Source: Sporosarcina sp. P2 (lineage in GTDB: Bacteria > Bacillota > Bacilli > Bacillales_A > Planococcaceae). From it: 64,000 nt of DNA. The translations under genes and the position numbers were made by a program. The notes beneath the pieces are model-generated. The model was given only the letters and a program-made list of their open reading frames with translations, searched no databases and had not been told where the DNA came from. Location: NCBI RefSeq assembly GCF_002743255.1, contig NZ_PDYY01000017.1, positions 1 through 64,000 on the forward strand, read 5' to 3'. This document shows, piece by piece, positions 35,475 through 44,467 of this stretch (position 1 is its first letter; each line of letters starts with the position of its first letter).

Positions 35475-35882
35475 TTGGCTACACCGAGTATGGAAGACTA
35501 TATAGAACAAATTTATTTACAATTAGAAACAAGAGGTGAAGCGCGTGTGTCCGACGTGGCAGAGGCGCTTTCGGTACTCCCTTCGTCTGTAACCAAAATG
35601 GCCCAGCGGCTGGATCGTGAAGGCTATGTACACTATGAGCGCTATCGGGGATTGGCATTGACAGAACGCGGTTTGCGCTTTGGTAAAAAACTTGTGCATC
35701 GCCATGAATTACTGGAACAATTCCTGCGTATCATAGGTGTGGAAGAAGAAAATATCTATGGAGACGTAGAAGGGATTGAACATCACTTAAGTTGGAATGC
35801 GATGGATCGTATTACTGACCTAGTAGAGACACTTGAGTCTGATCCTGAATTTATAAAAAAATTAAAAAGTAAAGCACTCTAG
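35475..35882 (+). CDS. mntR: Manganese-responsive repressor MntR
   Basis: This 135-residue DtxR/MntR-family regulator represses Mn uptake when Mn2+ is plentiful. It closely matches B. subtilis Mnt[13 protein letters not shown] (Asp8 metal ligand), [25 protein letters not shown] helix-turn-helix, and the metal-binding [13 protein letters not shown] and [16 protein letters not shown] helices. It begins at TTG after GAGGAGGCG. The downstream cvfB start is 15 nt after its stop, indicating a shared transcript. Confidence 0.95.
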   Translation: MATPSMEDYIEQIYLQLETRGEARVSDVAEALSVLPSSVTKMAQRLDREGYVHYERYRGLALTERGLRFGKKLVHRHELLEQFLRIIGVEEENIYGDVEGIEHHLSWNAMDRITDLVETLESDPEFIKKLKSKAL

Positions 35883-35897
35883 AGAGGATTGTCCTAT

Positions 35898-36749
35898 ATG
35901 ACATTATTACAGCCAGGTACACTTGCATCGCTCAAAATACTTCGCAAAGAAGGATCACGCTTTGTATTGGACGCTGCCGGAGAAGAAATCTATATGAATG
36001 AATCCGAAGCACCCGATGCACAAGAGCATTCGACAATAGAAGTTTTTCTTTATATCAACAGAAGAGGCGAACTAACAGGTACTGCGCAAATTCCGTCCGT
36101 TACAGTTCATTCATTCGGATGGGCAAAAGTTATTCGTTTGGACAGAAATGAAGGGGCCTACGTAGATATTGGTGCATCTTTTGAAGTGCTAATCAATCGA
36201 GCGGACTTTCCACAAATCAAAGAACTATGGCCACAGCCAGGTGATGAATTATATATGACGCTACGTTCAGATCCAGGAGGCAACTTGTTCGGACGTCTAG
36301 TGACTGAAGAAAGAATCCAGGAGCACTATACAATAGCGGAAGCAGATATGTACAATCAGAATGTCAAAGCAAGAGCGTACCGCTTGCTGCCAATAGGTAC
36401 GTTCCTATTGACGGAAGACATCCAACGTATTTTCGTTCACGAAACAGAACGTAAAGCTGAGCCGAGATTAGGTGAAGAAGTAGATGTTCGGATTATTGAA
36501 GTCCATGAAGACGGCACAATGAACGGCTCATTATTACCAAGGAAACAAGACCGTTTACAAACAGATGGCGAACAAATTTTAGCGTATTTGCACCAGTCGG
36601 GCGGTAAAATGCCATTTACCGATAAATCTACTCCTGAAGAAATCGATGAGATGTTCCAGATGAGTAAGGGTGCCTTCAAACGTGCACTTGGTACGTTGAT
36701 GAGAGAACGAAGAATTACACAACAAGACGGTTGGACAACACTTATATAA
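35898..36749 (+). CDS. cvfB: S1-domain RNA-binding protein CvfB
   Basis: This 283-residue protein matches the CvfB/YitL family: three S1-like OB-folds and a C-terminal winged helix (about 220-283) that bind RNA. Recognisable segments are QPGTLASLKILRKEGSRFVL, LNRNEGAYVDIGA-like (here RLDRNEGAYVDIGA), KARAYRLLPIGTFL and PFTDKSTPEEIDEMFQMSKGAFKRALG. CvfB affects virulence and stress gene expression in staphylococci. The ATG at 35898 follows AGAGAGGA by 9 nt; an in-frame TTG 9 nt upstream coincides with that site. Confidence 0.93.
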   Translation: MTLLQPGTLASLKILRKEGSRFVLDAAGEEIYMNESEAPDAQEHSTIEVFLYINRRGELTGTAQIPSVTVHSFGWAKVIRLDRNEGAYVDIGASFEVLINRADFPQIKELWPQPGDELYMTLRSDPGGNLFGRLVTEERIQEHYTIAEADMYNQNVKARAYRLLPIGTFLLTEDIQRIFVHETERKAEPRLGEEVDVRIIEVHEDGTMNGSLLPRKQDRLQTDGEQILAYLHQSGGKMPFTDKSTPEEIDEMFQMSKGAFKRALGTLMRERRITQQDGWTTLI

Positions 36750-36815
36750 TCATAAACGCAACTTTCTTATGAGCCTCAACGTATCTATACATATAGAACA
36801 AGGAGGAATGACTGT

Positions 36816-37703
36816 ATGAAAAAAAGATTAGCCTCTCTACTGACTTTCATGATGATGGTCGCAATCATAGCACCGGCTGTGGTATCAGCAGATAAAGTCA
36901 TCAATGAAAAACTGGGAGTTCCGATTGTAGTATATGGTTCAAATTTATCGGATAGTGAAAAAGCGAGTGTTAAAGAAAGTTTAACAGTCGCTAATGAAGC
37001 TGAAGTGGAAGAATTATCAGTGGACGGCAATGATTTAATCAAGTATATTCCTGGCGGTGACCGAAATGCCCGAATGTATTCTTCTGCCAAGATCACTAGA
37101 CAAGAAGAAGGCGAAGGCCTTGTCATCAATATTGTGACGCCAGACAATATTACGCAAGTAACGGCAGACATGTATGCAACGGCTATGACGACAGCAGGTA
37201 TTGAAGACGCCATAGTAGAAGTCGCGGCTCCCAAAAAGGTAACGGGTCATTCTGCTCTCGTTGGAATCTACAAGGCATATGAAGTGTCAGGAGAGGTTCT
37301 TGATACCGAACGTACAGATGTAGCAAATGATGAATTGAGTCTAGCAACGAAGCTTTCAGAAAAAGCAGGCGTTAATCAAGATGAAGTAGCTAAATTGCTA
37401 ACGGAAATAAAAAAACAGATTTCGGAACAAAAGCCGGCAACGAAGGAAGACGTAGAACAAATTGTCCATGATCAATTGCAGAAATTTAATATAGAGTTGA
37501 ACGAAGCAGATCGTCAATTGTTAATTGACTTAATGGATCGTATTTCTAAACTTGATATCGACTTCTCGAAGCTTAACGAACAACTCTCTGACATGACATC
37601 AAAAATTAAAGATAAATTAGGCAATATCGATCCAAGTTTCTGGGAAAAGGTAAAAGAGTTTTTCAGAAATATGGCGGATTCTCTTAAATCTTTGTTTAGT
37701 TAA
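36816..37703 (+). CDS. Secreted DUF1002 protein
   Basis: This 295-residue protein has a signal peptide (residues 1-25, ending AVVSA) and a DUF1002 domain, recognised by the stretch VVYGSNLSDSEKASVKESL, KITRQEEGEGLVINIVTPDNIT and the AMTTAGIEDAIVEVAAPKKVTGHSALVGIYKAYE segment. The last 120 residues are charged, probably coiled-coil. Its role is unknown, but it is exported. An ACAAGGAGGAATG-type site precedes the ATG. It stands alone downstream of cvfB. Confidence 0.85.
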   Translation: MKKRLASLLTFMMMVAIIAPAVVSADKVINEKLGVPIVVYGSNLSDSEKASVKESLTVANEAEVEELSVDGNDLIKYIPGGDRNARMYSSAKITRQEEGEGLVINIVTPDNITQVTADMYATAMTTAGIEDAIVEVAAPKKVTGHSALVGIYKAYEVSGEVLDTERTDVANDELSLATKLSEKAGVNQDEVAKLLTEIKKQISEQKPATKEDVEQIVHDQLQKFNIELNEADRQLLIDLMDRISKLDIDFSKLNEQLSDMTSKIKDKLGNIDPSFWEKVKEFFRNMADSLKSLFS

Positions 37704-37758
37704 GTTGTCATTGTGGTACGTTACAGAGTAGACGTATAACTACAAAGGAGGGATATGC

Positions 37759-38076
37759 ATGAGTGAAAATAAAGATATTGAGCAGCGTGAAGGAATTGAT
37801 TTTGAGCTCGTGAAGTTAGGCGGATCGAAGTACGCGTATCAATATAAAGTAGCGGACGATGTGAAAGCGGAAATCGAGTGGACTGAAGAAAATGGGATTA
37901 TGACGATGACACATACCTATACAGACAATTCATTACGCGGCCAAGGTGTCGCCAAGAAATTGCTTGACCAAGCAGCCGATAATGCACGTGAAAAAGGATT
38001 AAAGATGAAAGCGGTTTGTTCGTATGTCGTGAATGCGTTCGACCGAAGTGATGAATACAACGACGTAAAAGCATAA
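37759..38076 (+). CDS. Small GNAT (YidJ/Gtn10-like) protein
   Basis: This 105-residue protein is a minimal GNAT fold of the COG2388/YidJ kind. It has the strand-turn region GIMTMTHTYTDNSLRGQGVAKKLLDQAADNAREKG, where RGQGVA binds acetyl-CoA, followed by AVCSYV. These short members probably acetylate small molecules or proteins but are uncharacterised. An AAAGGAGGGA site precedes the ATG. Confidence 0.85.
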   Translation: MSENKDIEQREGIDFELVKLGGSKYAYQYKVADDVKAEIEWTEENGIMTMTHTYTDNSLRGQGVAKKLLDQAADNAREKGLKMKAVCSYVVNAFDRSDEYNDVKA

Positions 38077-38189
38077 GTGGTTTTACTGAATGGCTACGCG
38101 TTAAAAGTTCCCCATCACTTTATGAAACTTTTCTCATTTTTGTACGTATAGTTAATAGAGAAAAAACTAGCAGAAGAGGATGAAGTGGA

Positions 38190-38663
38190 ATGATTAATCG
38201 TACGGCAGAGCGCGTACTCGGTATCATATCGGCTGTTTTATTGACACTGAGCGTTTTAGGTGCTGCGTTAGTAGCGTTCATTTGGAATATGGCAAGCACG
38301 GATCCAACATTCATGGATGAATTCCATAAAGGCATTGTGAGTGAAGGAGTATTAAACACTGAAGAAGTGGATATGTTCATGTCGTTTATGGGCTCTTTTT
38401 CTACTATCATATGGGTTTTGGTAGTGGTAGCATTTATAGGTTTAGTATTGAATATTATCGGTCTAGTAAAGGTTTGGAACAATAAGAATCCAAAAACGGC
38501 TGGTATATTATTCATTATTGCAGGCCTGTTAGGTGGATTCCTATCCTTGCCATCCATCCTACTCTACATCGCGGCCATTCTTTGTTTCACAAAGAAATCC
38601 CCAATGGCTCCAGAACCTTCATCTGATGAATACGTCTCAACACAATCTAACTGGATGAACTAA
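38190..38663 (+). CDS. DUF4064 membrane protein
   Basis: This 157-residue protein has an N-terminal TAERVLGIISAVLLTL helix typical of DUF4064, an extracellular stretch, then three further hydrophobic segments (about 75-100, 110-125, 130-145). Members are common in Bacillales, of unknown role. An AAGAGGATGAAGTGG site precedes the ATG. A perfect hairpin follows the stop codon. Confidence 0.8.
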   Translation: MINRTAERVLGIISAVLLTLSVLGAALVAFIWNMASTDPTFMDEFHKGIVSEGVLNTEEVDMFMSFMGSFSTIIWVLVVVAFIGLVLNIIGLVKVWNNKNPKTAGILFIIAGLLGGFLSLPSILLYIAAILCFTKKSPMAPEPSSDEYVSTQSNWMN

Positions 38664-38680
38664 ATACTAACTGACATTAA

Positions 38681-38709
38681 AAGACCCTTTTCTTTAAGAA
38701 AAGGGTCTT
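38681..38709. terminator. Probable terminator after DUF4064 gene
   Basis: A perfect 11-bp stem (aagaccctttt / aaaagggtctt) with a 7-nt loop follows the stop by 17 nt. It lacks an obvious T-tract after the stem, so efficiency is uncertain. Confidence 0.6.
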
Positions 38710-38846
38710 AAGTATACGTTCTAGTAGTTACTCTGTAATTAAAGAAAACATGCTAGTTTATTTTAAGTGAAAGACGACCATACTCACTAGAAAGTGTCCG
38801 ATTGAGTAGTAAACGGTGTCTTTCTAGTAACTCATCTACACTTTGG

Positions 38847-39344
38847 TCAAGTATGTGCAGGTTGTGTGATGGGCAATGAATAATGAAGAATGTTCACGGA
38901 AACACCTTCAAATAATTCAGGGAACGACTCAACAAAATTAAATCCTTGTTTTGCATAAAATTCTTGAAGTGCTATATCATTTTGATCGACATACACATCG
39001 ACATTTACAGCTTCCTGTAACGTTACAAGTGCTTCTTTTAACAATGCTTCCTCGTATCCGCTATTCCAACACCCAGGAAGCATATGAAGCGCTGTTAATT
39101 CACTCTCACCATCTACATCAATCGGCGTATAGCTTAAATATCCGATAGAATTCCCTAGCTCGTCTATTGCGAGCAATACCATGGTCTTTTCCAATTGCTT
39201 CTTCAGCATTAAATCGGAATACGTACGCTCAATATATGCTTTGATCACTTCTGTAGGTATATGTTGTTGAAATGTATGTTGCCATGCCGTATGGGCAATC
39301 TGTTGAACATCTGGAATGTCTTCTACTGTCATTTTACGAATCAT
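38847..39344 (-). CDS. GNAT-family N-acetyltransferase
   Basis: This is a single-domain GNAT acetyltransferase of 165 residues. The N terminus IRKMTVEDIPDVQQIAHTAW is typical, strand 4 reads LTALHMLPGCWNSGYEEALL and the C-terminal FYAKQGFNFVESFPE follows the usual pattern. The acetyl-CoA loop (GCWNSGYEEA) departs from the consensus RxxGxG/A, which could weaken binding or reflect a diverged family. Substrate unknown. An AGAGGTGAGA site precedes the ATG; it is monocistronic. Confidence 0.8.
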   Translation of the reverse strand: MIRKMTVEDIPDVQQIAHTAWQHTFQQHIPTEVIKAYIERTYSDLMLKKQLEKTMVLLAIDELGNSIGYLSYTPIDVDGESELTALHMLPGCWNSGYEEALLKEALVTLQEAVNVDVYVDQNDIALQEFYAKQGFNFVESFPELFEGVSVNILHYSLPITQPAHT

Positions 39345-39617
39345 AGTGATCTCACCTCTAGTTCTCTTTCTACATAGTATAACAAATTGGGCTTTGCAAA
39401 ACTACTATGCGGTGAAAACACTAACGACACCTGAAGTAATTCATAAACTATGATCTATTCGTAAAATAAGAAATGATCTTCAAAAGTCATTTGCATCCTA
39501 AGTTTAAAATTACAAAGCAACTAACCAAGCCGTAGACGTTTGAAAGTAAGACTGTGGGGTATATTAAGCAGTAGGTAGAAATTCGCTACAATTACATTAC
39601 GATGGAGGATGGTAAAT

Positions 39618-40010
39618 ATGGCTAAAAAATCAAATGGGTTATTATTCGCAACACTTGCAGCAGGTGCTTACGCTTTCTTTAGTAAAAAGGAAAATCGTGA
39701 TAAGGCAATGGAAACAGTAGGTGTGTTGAAAGAAAAAGTAGACACATTTGTTAATAACAATAAATTGGTTGACCAAGCGACTGAAAAAGTTGGACATTCA
39801 GATCCGACAGATTTGAGAGATAACAACATGGTATCTGAGGGAGCACAGACAAGTGTTCATTACTACAATCAAGAAGTACAAGATCCAGATAAAAATGCCG
39901 CAAAAAAAGATGGTCTTTACAAGAAAAACGAAGATACGAATGATAACAAACCGCTATATAACAAAGATGAATCAACTAAGGAAGCGGAAAAAAATAATAA
40001 ATCCAACTAA
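39618..40010 (+). CDS. YtxH-like general-stress-type protein
   Basis: This 130-residue protein begins with a single hydrophobic segment (NGLLFATLAAGAYAFF) followed by SKKENRDKAMETVGVLKEKV, as in YtxH-type proteins, and a long hydrophilic tail of Asn, Asp, Lys and Glu with low complexity. It is probably membrane-tethered and disordered outside the helix. ATG 39618 follows GGAGG by 9 nt; the ATG at 39609 overlaps that site. Function is unknown. It ends at a strong terminator. Confidence 0.7.
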   Translation: MAKKSNGLLFATLAAGAYAFFSKKENRDKAMETVGVLKEKVDTFVNNNKLVDQATEKVGHSDPTDLRDNNMVSEGAQTSVHYYNQEVQDPDKNAAKKDGLYKKNEDTNDNKPLYNKDESTKEAEKNNKSN

Positions 40011-40030
40011 ACCTCATCATAGTAAAATAC

Positions 40031-40062
40031 TAAAAGCGCCCCTTATAAAGGGGCGCTTTAAT
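40031..40062 (+). terminator. Terminator after YtxH-like gene
   Basis: A perfect 12-bp stem (aaagcgcccctt / aaggggcgcttt) with a 3-nt loop, then TTAA, lies 20 nt after the stop codon. Flanking A-run makes it potentially bidirectional. Confidence 0.85.
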
Positions 40063-40181
40063 ACATATATAGCGTTAACTACATAAGGGGTAGATAATTG
40101 TGGGGGATAAGGTAAAATAATGTATATATATAGTAATAGATCTTGCGTAGTCATATATATAGAATGAGTGGGGTGATACTC

Positions 40182-40964
40182 ATGACGAGCAAGAATATAG
40201 AAGCGTCTAATTTGGATTTGATCCGTGTTATTGAGAAAGAGGGAAACACAGAGCAAGCAAAGTTGTTTTTTTATCTAGAAAAAGAATTTCTTACGCAGAT
40301 CTTCAATCTGGAGAAAGACGGTGCACGTTCTAGTCTTAAGGAAATAAGGGAGATTCTGTATGAATATAAACCTAGACATTCATATGAAATAGTAAAATAT
40401 TATTTTATTATCCTTTCTTCCATTATCACAAGACGCTTACAAAAAGAATCTATTTTTACTGAAGAAAATGCCTTTATCTTTAATGTGGCTTGTATAGAAA
40501 TGATCGAAACCAATCTGCATAGAGAAAACTTGGTGGAAATTGGAGACGAATTAGTCGAGTTTTACTGTTACATCTTGAAAGGAAAAATAAAACCTTCGCT
40601 GTCGCATGAAACGGTTAATGAAGTCATTCAGTACATAAATGAAAATGTTAAAAATCCATTAATCGTTGATGAAATTGCAAAACATTTCAATGTTAGTACA
40701 AGTCACCTCTCTCGCATTTTTCGAGAACATACATCTGTTACATTAGTAGAATATATTACAATCCGTAAAATCGAAGAGATACAGTTTTATTTACGTTTCT
40801 CTACTATAAAGATTGCAGAAATTGCAGAGAGATTTCATTTTTGTAATCAAAGTTATTTCACACGTGTCTTTAAGAAGTATACGGGATTAACGCCTAGACG
40901 CTTTCGGAAGGAACTAGATAGAAATTACTTTCAATTTACTTTAAAAAAAGGTGATTCACTGTAA
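40182..40964 (+). CDS. AraC-family transcriptional regulator
   Basis: This 260-residue regulator has a C-terminal AraC/XylS double helix-turn-helix domain (about 160-255): the first motif is IADEIAKHFNVSTSHLSRIFREHTS-like and the second IAEIAERFHFCNQSYFTRVFKKYTGLTPRRFRK. The N-terminal 150 residues have no recognised sensor motif. The ATG at 40182 follows GGGGTGAT by about 5 nt; an upstream start at 40143 has no site. It lies between the YtxH-like gene and yidC and has no obvious regulatory target nearby. Confidence 0.87.
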   Translation: MTSKNIEASNLDLIRVIEKEGNTEQAKLFFYLEKEFLTQIFNLEKDGARSSLKEIREILYEYKPRHSYEIVKYYFIILSSIITRRLQKESIFTEENAFIFNVACIEMIETNLHRENLVEIGDELVEFYCYILKGKIKPSLSHETVNEVIQYINENVKNPLIVDEIAKHFNVSTSHLSRIFREHTSVTLVEYITIRKIEEIQFYLRFSTIKIAEIAERFHFCNQSYFTRVFKKYTGLTPRRFRKELDRNYFQFTLKKGDSL

Positions 40965-41021
40965 ATTTACCGCTGTTTGCTGTATACTTTTCTTTAGTTT
41001 GAGATAGCGTAGGTGAAATCA

Positions 41022-41804
41022 TTGAAGAAAAGAATAGGACTCGTGAGTTTACTAGCAATTACTACTGTGTTTTTAAGTGGTTGTTCAGGTGTAGAAAACA
41101 AAACAGGTATTTTTTACAGTACATTTGTTAGACCGATGGATTGGTTGCTTCATTATCTAGGGGAAGCGTTCAATGGGAATTATGGCTTTGCGATCGTACT
41201 GATTACCGTAGCGATTCGTGTAGTTTTGATGCCGTTGATGTTAAAGAACTATAAATCTCAACAAGAGATGAAGGTAAAGATGGATGGATTAAGACCAGAA
41301 ATGGAAGATATCCAAAAGCGTATGAAAGCATCTAAGGAAGCTCAGGATAAGGAAGAGCAAATGAAGCTTCAACAGGAAATGATGGGATTGTATTCTAAGC
41401 ATGGTGTCAATCCGTTAAACATGGGTTGTTTACCGCTTGTAATTCAAATGCCAATCATCATGGGCCTATACTTTGCTATACTTTATGCACCACCTGAAGT
41501 GAAAAATCATGAATTCTTATGGTTTAAACTAGGTGAACCAGATATTATTATGATGTTAGTAGCCGGAGCTGTATACTTTGTCCAAGCACGCGTGTCATTG
41601 TGGACGATGCCTGAACAGCAACAGAAACAAATGAAGTTATTTATTTACATGTCACCTATTATGATTATGTTCATTTCGTATACTGTAATGGCTGCATTAC
41701 CACTCTATTGGGCAGTCGGAGGATTACTGTTAATTTTCCAAACGTATCTTGGACGTAAATTTTACTTTAAACATGTTGAACCGCCAGTAGCGGAAGAAAA
41801 GTAA
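41022..41804 (+). CDS. yidC: Membrane protein insertase YidC (OxaA/SpoIIIJ family)
   Basis: This 260-residue insertase places proteins in the cytoplasmic membrane, alone or with SecYEG. Its signal peptide ends in lipobox LSGC-SG, so it is a lipoprotein like Bacillus SpoIIIJ/YqjG. The core has GFAIVLITVAIRVVLMPLMLKNYKSQQEM, with the conserved Arg in the hydrophilic groove, the cytosolic helical hairpin, GCLPLVIQMPIIMGLYFAI and the C-terminal LPLYWAVGGLLLIFQTY. The TTG at 41022 follows AGGTGA. It is not adjacent to rpmH/rnpA, suggesting that it is the second, YqjG-like copy. Confidence 0.93.
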   Translation: MKKRIGLVSLLAITTVFLSGCSGVENKTGIFYSTFVRPMDWLLHYLGEAFNGNYGFAIVLITVAIRVVLMPLMLKNYKSQQEMKVKMDGLRPEMEDIQKRMKASKEAQDKEEQMKLQQEMMGLYSKHGVNPLNMGCLPLVIQMPIIMGLYFAILYAPPEVKNHEFLWFKLGEPDIIMMLVAGAVYFVQARVSLWTMPEQQQKQMKLFIYMSPIMIMFISYTVMAALPLYWAVGGLLLIFQTYLGRKFYFKHVEPPVAEEK

Positions 41805-41813
41805 GGTACTCTG

Positions 41814-41839
41814 AAAGCTGGTGCATACCGGCTTTTTTT
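41814..41839 (+). terminator. yidC terminator
   Basis: Arms aaagctgg (41814-41821) and ccggcttt (41828-41835), a 6-nt loop and a run of T follow the stop codon by 9 nt. Confidence 0.85.
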
Positions 41840-41867
41840 GTTGCCAACAATGGAGAGGAAGAGTTGC

Positions 41868-42116
41868 ATGAAATTGAAATGGATCATGGGCTTGGCAATT
41901 ACAGCTTCTGCCGCAGCAGCGCTGTACTTTATCATCAAGTTAAATTTAGAATTCGCCATTTTGTTCATGCTAATCATGTTTACCTTCACCAATGCCGCAC
42001 GAACCATTATGTATAGAAACGAAGGTTTGATGCGTGAAGCGAAATGGATGCTTTGGATGGCACTAGGTTTCGGAGTAGGTTCACTAGGAGCATTAGCGTA
42101 CATCTTACTGTTTTAA
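41868..42116 (+). CDS. Small three-helix membrane protein (82 aa)
   Basis: I do not recognise this 82-residue protein. It has three hydrophobic segments: a short N-terminal one (IMGLAITASAAAALYFII), a second with Phe-rich ILFMLIMFTF, and a C-terminal MLWMALGFGVGSLGALAYILL. The ATG at 41868 is preceded by GGAGAGGAAG. It is separated from yidC by the latter's terminator. It ends at a bidirectional terminator shared with a converging MFS gene. Function unknown. Confidence 0.75.
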   Translation: MKLKWIMGLAITASAAAALYFIIKLNLEFAILFMLIMFTFTNAARTIMYRNEGLMREAKWMLWMALGFGVGSLGALAYILLF

Positions 42117-42120
42117 GCAA

Positions 42121-42158
42121 AGGAAAGGCCGCAAATAAAACAGCGGCCTTTCCTTTTA
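42121..42158. terminator. Bidirectional terminator
   Basis: A perfect 12-bp stem (aggaaaggccgc / gcggcctttcct) with a 10-nt loop and A/T-rich flanks lies between the small membrane protein gene and the converging MFS gene. Confidence 0.92.
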
Positions 42159-43316
42159 TTCAATTTTACGAGAAATATGATGCCTTGTTCCAAAACTTAC
42201 CGTCAATGCTCCTACGGAACAAAAAGCCATAACGAGGAATGCAAGGCGGGGTGACTGGTCATACAAGTATCCGGCAGGGAATGTCAAAATCGCGATACTG
42301 AGACTCAATGCCACGGCTGCATAGACACCTTGCGCAGGAGCGATGAGACGATGTGGCACGCTCTTTGATAGGTATTGAATGAATGCAAAATGTGCCATGC
42401 CGAATGATACCGAGTGAAGAACTTGTGTTGCAATAAATACACTAGTCATAGGGAAGAGAAAAATGGAAATCCAACGAATGGAAGAACCAATTGCGGCTAT
42501 TAGGAAAATCGTCGACGTCTTAACACCGGTAAGCAAACGATCCGCCTGTGTGAAAAATATGATTTCAAACAGCACTGCGATATTGAGGATCAATCCGATA
42601 TAAAAACCGTTGATTCCCATGTCATCCAAAAAGATAAACCCATAGTTATAATACGAAGCATGTGAGCCTTGCAGTAAAATCGCAATACATAAGACGATTA
42701 CAAAAGATTTATTGGCGAATAAAGCTCGCAGCTGACCCTTCTGTGCTACGGAATCTCCAACTGGATGGTATTGCAATACGACAGGAACGGATTGAAAGGA
42801 AAATATCAAGCCCATACCGAGTCCGATGATCATCATATACAAAATAGCTTGTTCACTCCAGATTGCCGTTACCGTACCGATCAAGAGCAGGGCGACAGTG
42901 TAGCCAATTGAACCGAATGAGCGGCTCTTGCCATAATGAATTTGTCCATGTTGCATCAATAAAGATGCACCACTTTCCACGCTCGGAAGGATGATAGGAT
43001 AAATGGAGCTGAATAAAACCGTCAATCCAAATAGAATCGCAAAAGGACTTTCGGGAATATAAGCAAGCGCGAGAACGAAGGATAAAAAAATAGTCCAACG
43101 TATAACACGCAGGAGTGACATATTTCGTGTAGCGTACGGAAATAGGAAGAACGTGGAGAAAGACCTAACGATCATCCCTACACCCATCATGACGCTAGCC
43201 TGTGTTACCGAAAGACCTTTTGCTGAAGTCAGCCAACCTGTCCAATAAGGTAAAAAGATCCCCCATGTAAAGAAAAATATAAAAAAGCTCATCGAGAGCC
43301 AACGTTGATTATTCAC
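42156..43316 (-). CDS. MFS transporter, HcaT/YwbF-like
   Basis: This is a 386-residue major facilitator protein of the PF12832 (MFS_1_like) group, which includes 3-phenylpropionate transporter HcaT and B. subtilis YwbF. The N-terminal FFTWGIFLPYWTGWL, loop VGMIVRSFSTFFLFPYATRNM and the QHGQIHYGKSRSFGSIGY segment (a conserved K/R-rich motif) support this. Twelve helices are visible. Substrate is unknown; sugars, nucleosides or aromatic acids are used by relatives. GTG 43316 is preferred, 6 nt from GAGGTA; GTG 43322 is only 1 nt from it. Confidence 0.82.
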   Translation of the reverse strand: MNNQRWLSMSFFIFFFTWGIFLPYWTGWLTSAKGLSVTQASVMMGVGMIVRSFSTFFLFPYATRNMSLLRVIRWTIFLSFVLALAYIPESPFAILFGLTVLFSSIYPIILPSVESGASLLMQHGQIHYGKSRSFGSIGYTVALLLIGTVTAIWSEQAILYMMIIGLGMGLIFSFQSVPVVLQYHPVGDSVAQKGQLRALFANKSFVIVLCIAILLQGSHASYYNYGFIFLDDMGINGFYIGLILNIAVLFEIIFFTQADRLLTGVKTSTIFLIAAIGSSIRWISIFLFPMTSVFIATQVLHSVSFGMAHFAFIQYLSKSVPHRLIAPAQGVYAAVALSLSIAILTFPAGYLYDQSPRLAFLVMAFCSVGALTVSFGTRHHISRKIE

Positions 43317-43488
43317 ATGCACTACCTCACAATAATGGCTGAATCTTAAGTTACGTAAATACTAGCATAGACAGACGAAAAAGAAAAATGGTGATACACT
43401 AGAATACGTAGTTTGAAACAGAGCATAATTTGGATCTAAAATAGACTGGTAGTGTAATAAGCGATTTAGAAAGAAAGCAGGGTATAGC

Positions 43489-44424
43489 ATGAGAAATAAA
43501 AATGATGAATATTCCGCCAAGAAGCGTAGGCGGAAAAACAAATGGATAGATGGTGGGATTGTTCTTCTCTTAATTATCCTTTCGGGTAGTGTGTTATGGA
43601 TAGGAACGAACGGCTGGAGCGTAGAAAATGCGGTTGATCGTATTCAAAATGGATCAAAACCAACTGTCGACTTTCTAGAAATAGAAGGGCCTTCGGATTC
43701 AGAGAGTACCGGTCCGACAAAGCGTAGCCAGGAAAATACATCCCCATCAGACATGCCGAGTGAAGCGCCACTTCGGAAGCCAGAAGATCCATTAATCAGA
43801 GAAGAAATACAAGAAGAAAAGTCTATAGGGCCAGCAGTGCCACAAAAACCAATAAAACCTTCCAATCCCACTGGTTATATAAAAGGGCAGAAGTTACCTA
43901 AAGAACCGAAGCTCATTAAAGGTGTATTACTTGTCAATAAACAATATCCTTTACCGAAAGACTATGCCCCTGGAGAAAGCGCAGAAGCGAGAGAAGCATT
44001 CAATGAGTTAGCAGCAGAAGCCGTTATATCGGGCATTAATCTGCAGGCGTTCAGTACGTATCGTTCGTATGAATATCAATCCACCTTATACAACCGTTAT
44101 GTGGATAGAGATGGGCGAGAGGCGGCCGATCGTTATAGTGCACGCCCTGGATATTCTGAGCATCAGACAGGGCTTGCATTTGATATAGGTGAAGTCAATC
44201 ATGAAAAACATTGGGCGTCGAATTCGTTCGGTGATACGGAAGCGGCTAAGTGGCTTGCTGCCAATGCCCATCGATTCGGATTTATCCTTCGCTATCCCAA
44301 AGGGAAAGAAGAAATGACTGGTTACATGCATGAATCTTGGCACTATCGGTATATCGGAAAAGATACAGCTGAACAACTATTTAAACGTGGCATTACTCTA
44401 GAAGAATATTTGGGTGTACGGTAA
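43489..44424 (+). CDS. D-Ala-D-Ala carboxypeptidase, VanY/M15B family
   Basis: This 311-residue peptidase trims the terminal D-Ala of peptidoglycan stem peptides. It has an N-terminal membrane anchor (about residues 22-42) after a basic KKRRRKNK, a proline-rich linker of about 90 residues, and an M15B zinc domain from about 135. Zinc ligands are in SEHQTGLAFDIG (His, Asp) and ESWHYRYIG (His), with catalytic Glu in HESWH. An AAAGCAGGG site precedes the ATG. It is monocistronic. The presence of ddl, alr and murF in the same window is general wall metabolism, not a vancomycin cluster. Confidence 0.92.
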   Translation: MRNKNDEYSAKKRRRKNKWIDGGIVLLLIILSGSVLWIGTNGWSVENAVDRIQNGSKPTVDFLEIEGPSDSESTGPTKRSQENTSPSDMPSEAPLRKPEDPLIREEIQEEKSIGPAVPQKPIKPSNPTGYIKGQKLPKEPKLIKGVLLVNKQYPLPKDYAPGESAEAREAFNELAAEAVISGINLQAFSTYRSYEYQSTLYNRYVDRDGREAADRYSARPGYSEHQTGLAFDIGEVNHEKHWASNSFGDTEAAKWLAANAHRFGFILRYPKGKEEMTGYMHESWHYRYIGKDTAEQLFKRGITLEEYLGVR

Positions 44425-44464
44425 AAACAGCCGATAGAAGATCAGGATCTTCTGTCGGCTGTTT
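44425..44464. terminator. Bidirectional terminator, carboxypeptidase / cls
   Basis: Arms aaacagccgatagaagatc and gatcttctgtcggctgttt pair (one mismatch) with a 2-nt loop, so the real loop is larger. A- and T-runs flank it for both converging genes. Confidence 0.9.
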
Positions 44465-44467
44465 GGT

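Noticed and set aside
43489..44424. Vancomycin-resistance VanY
   Set aside because: No vanA/H/X/S/R genes are nearby; the protein fits a housekeeping M15B carboxypeptidase.
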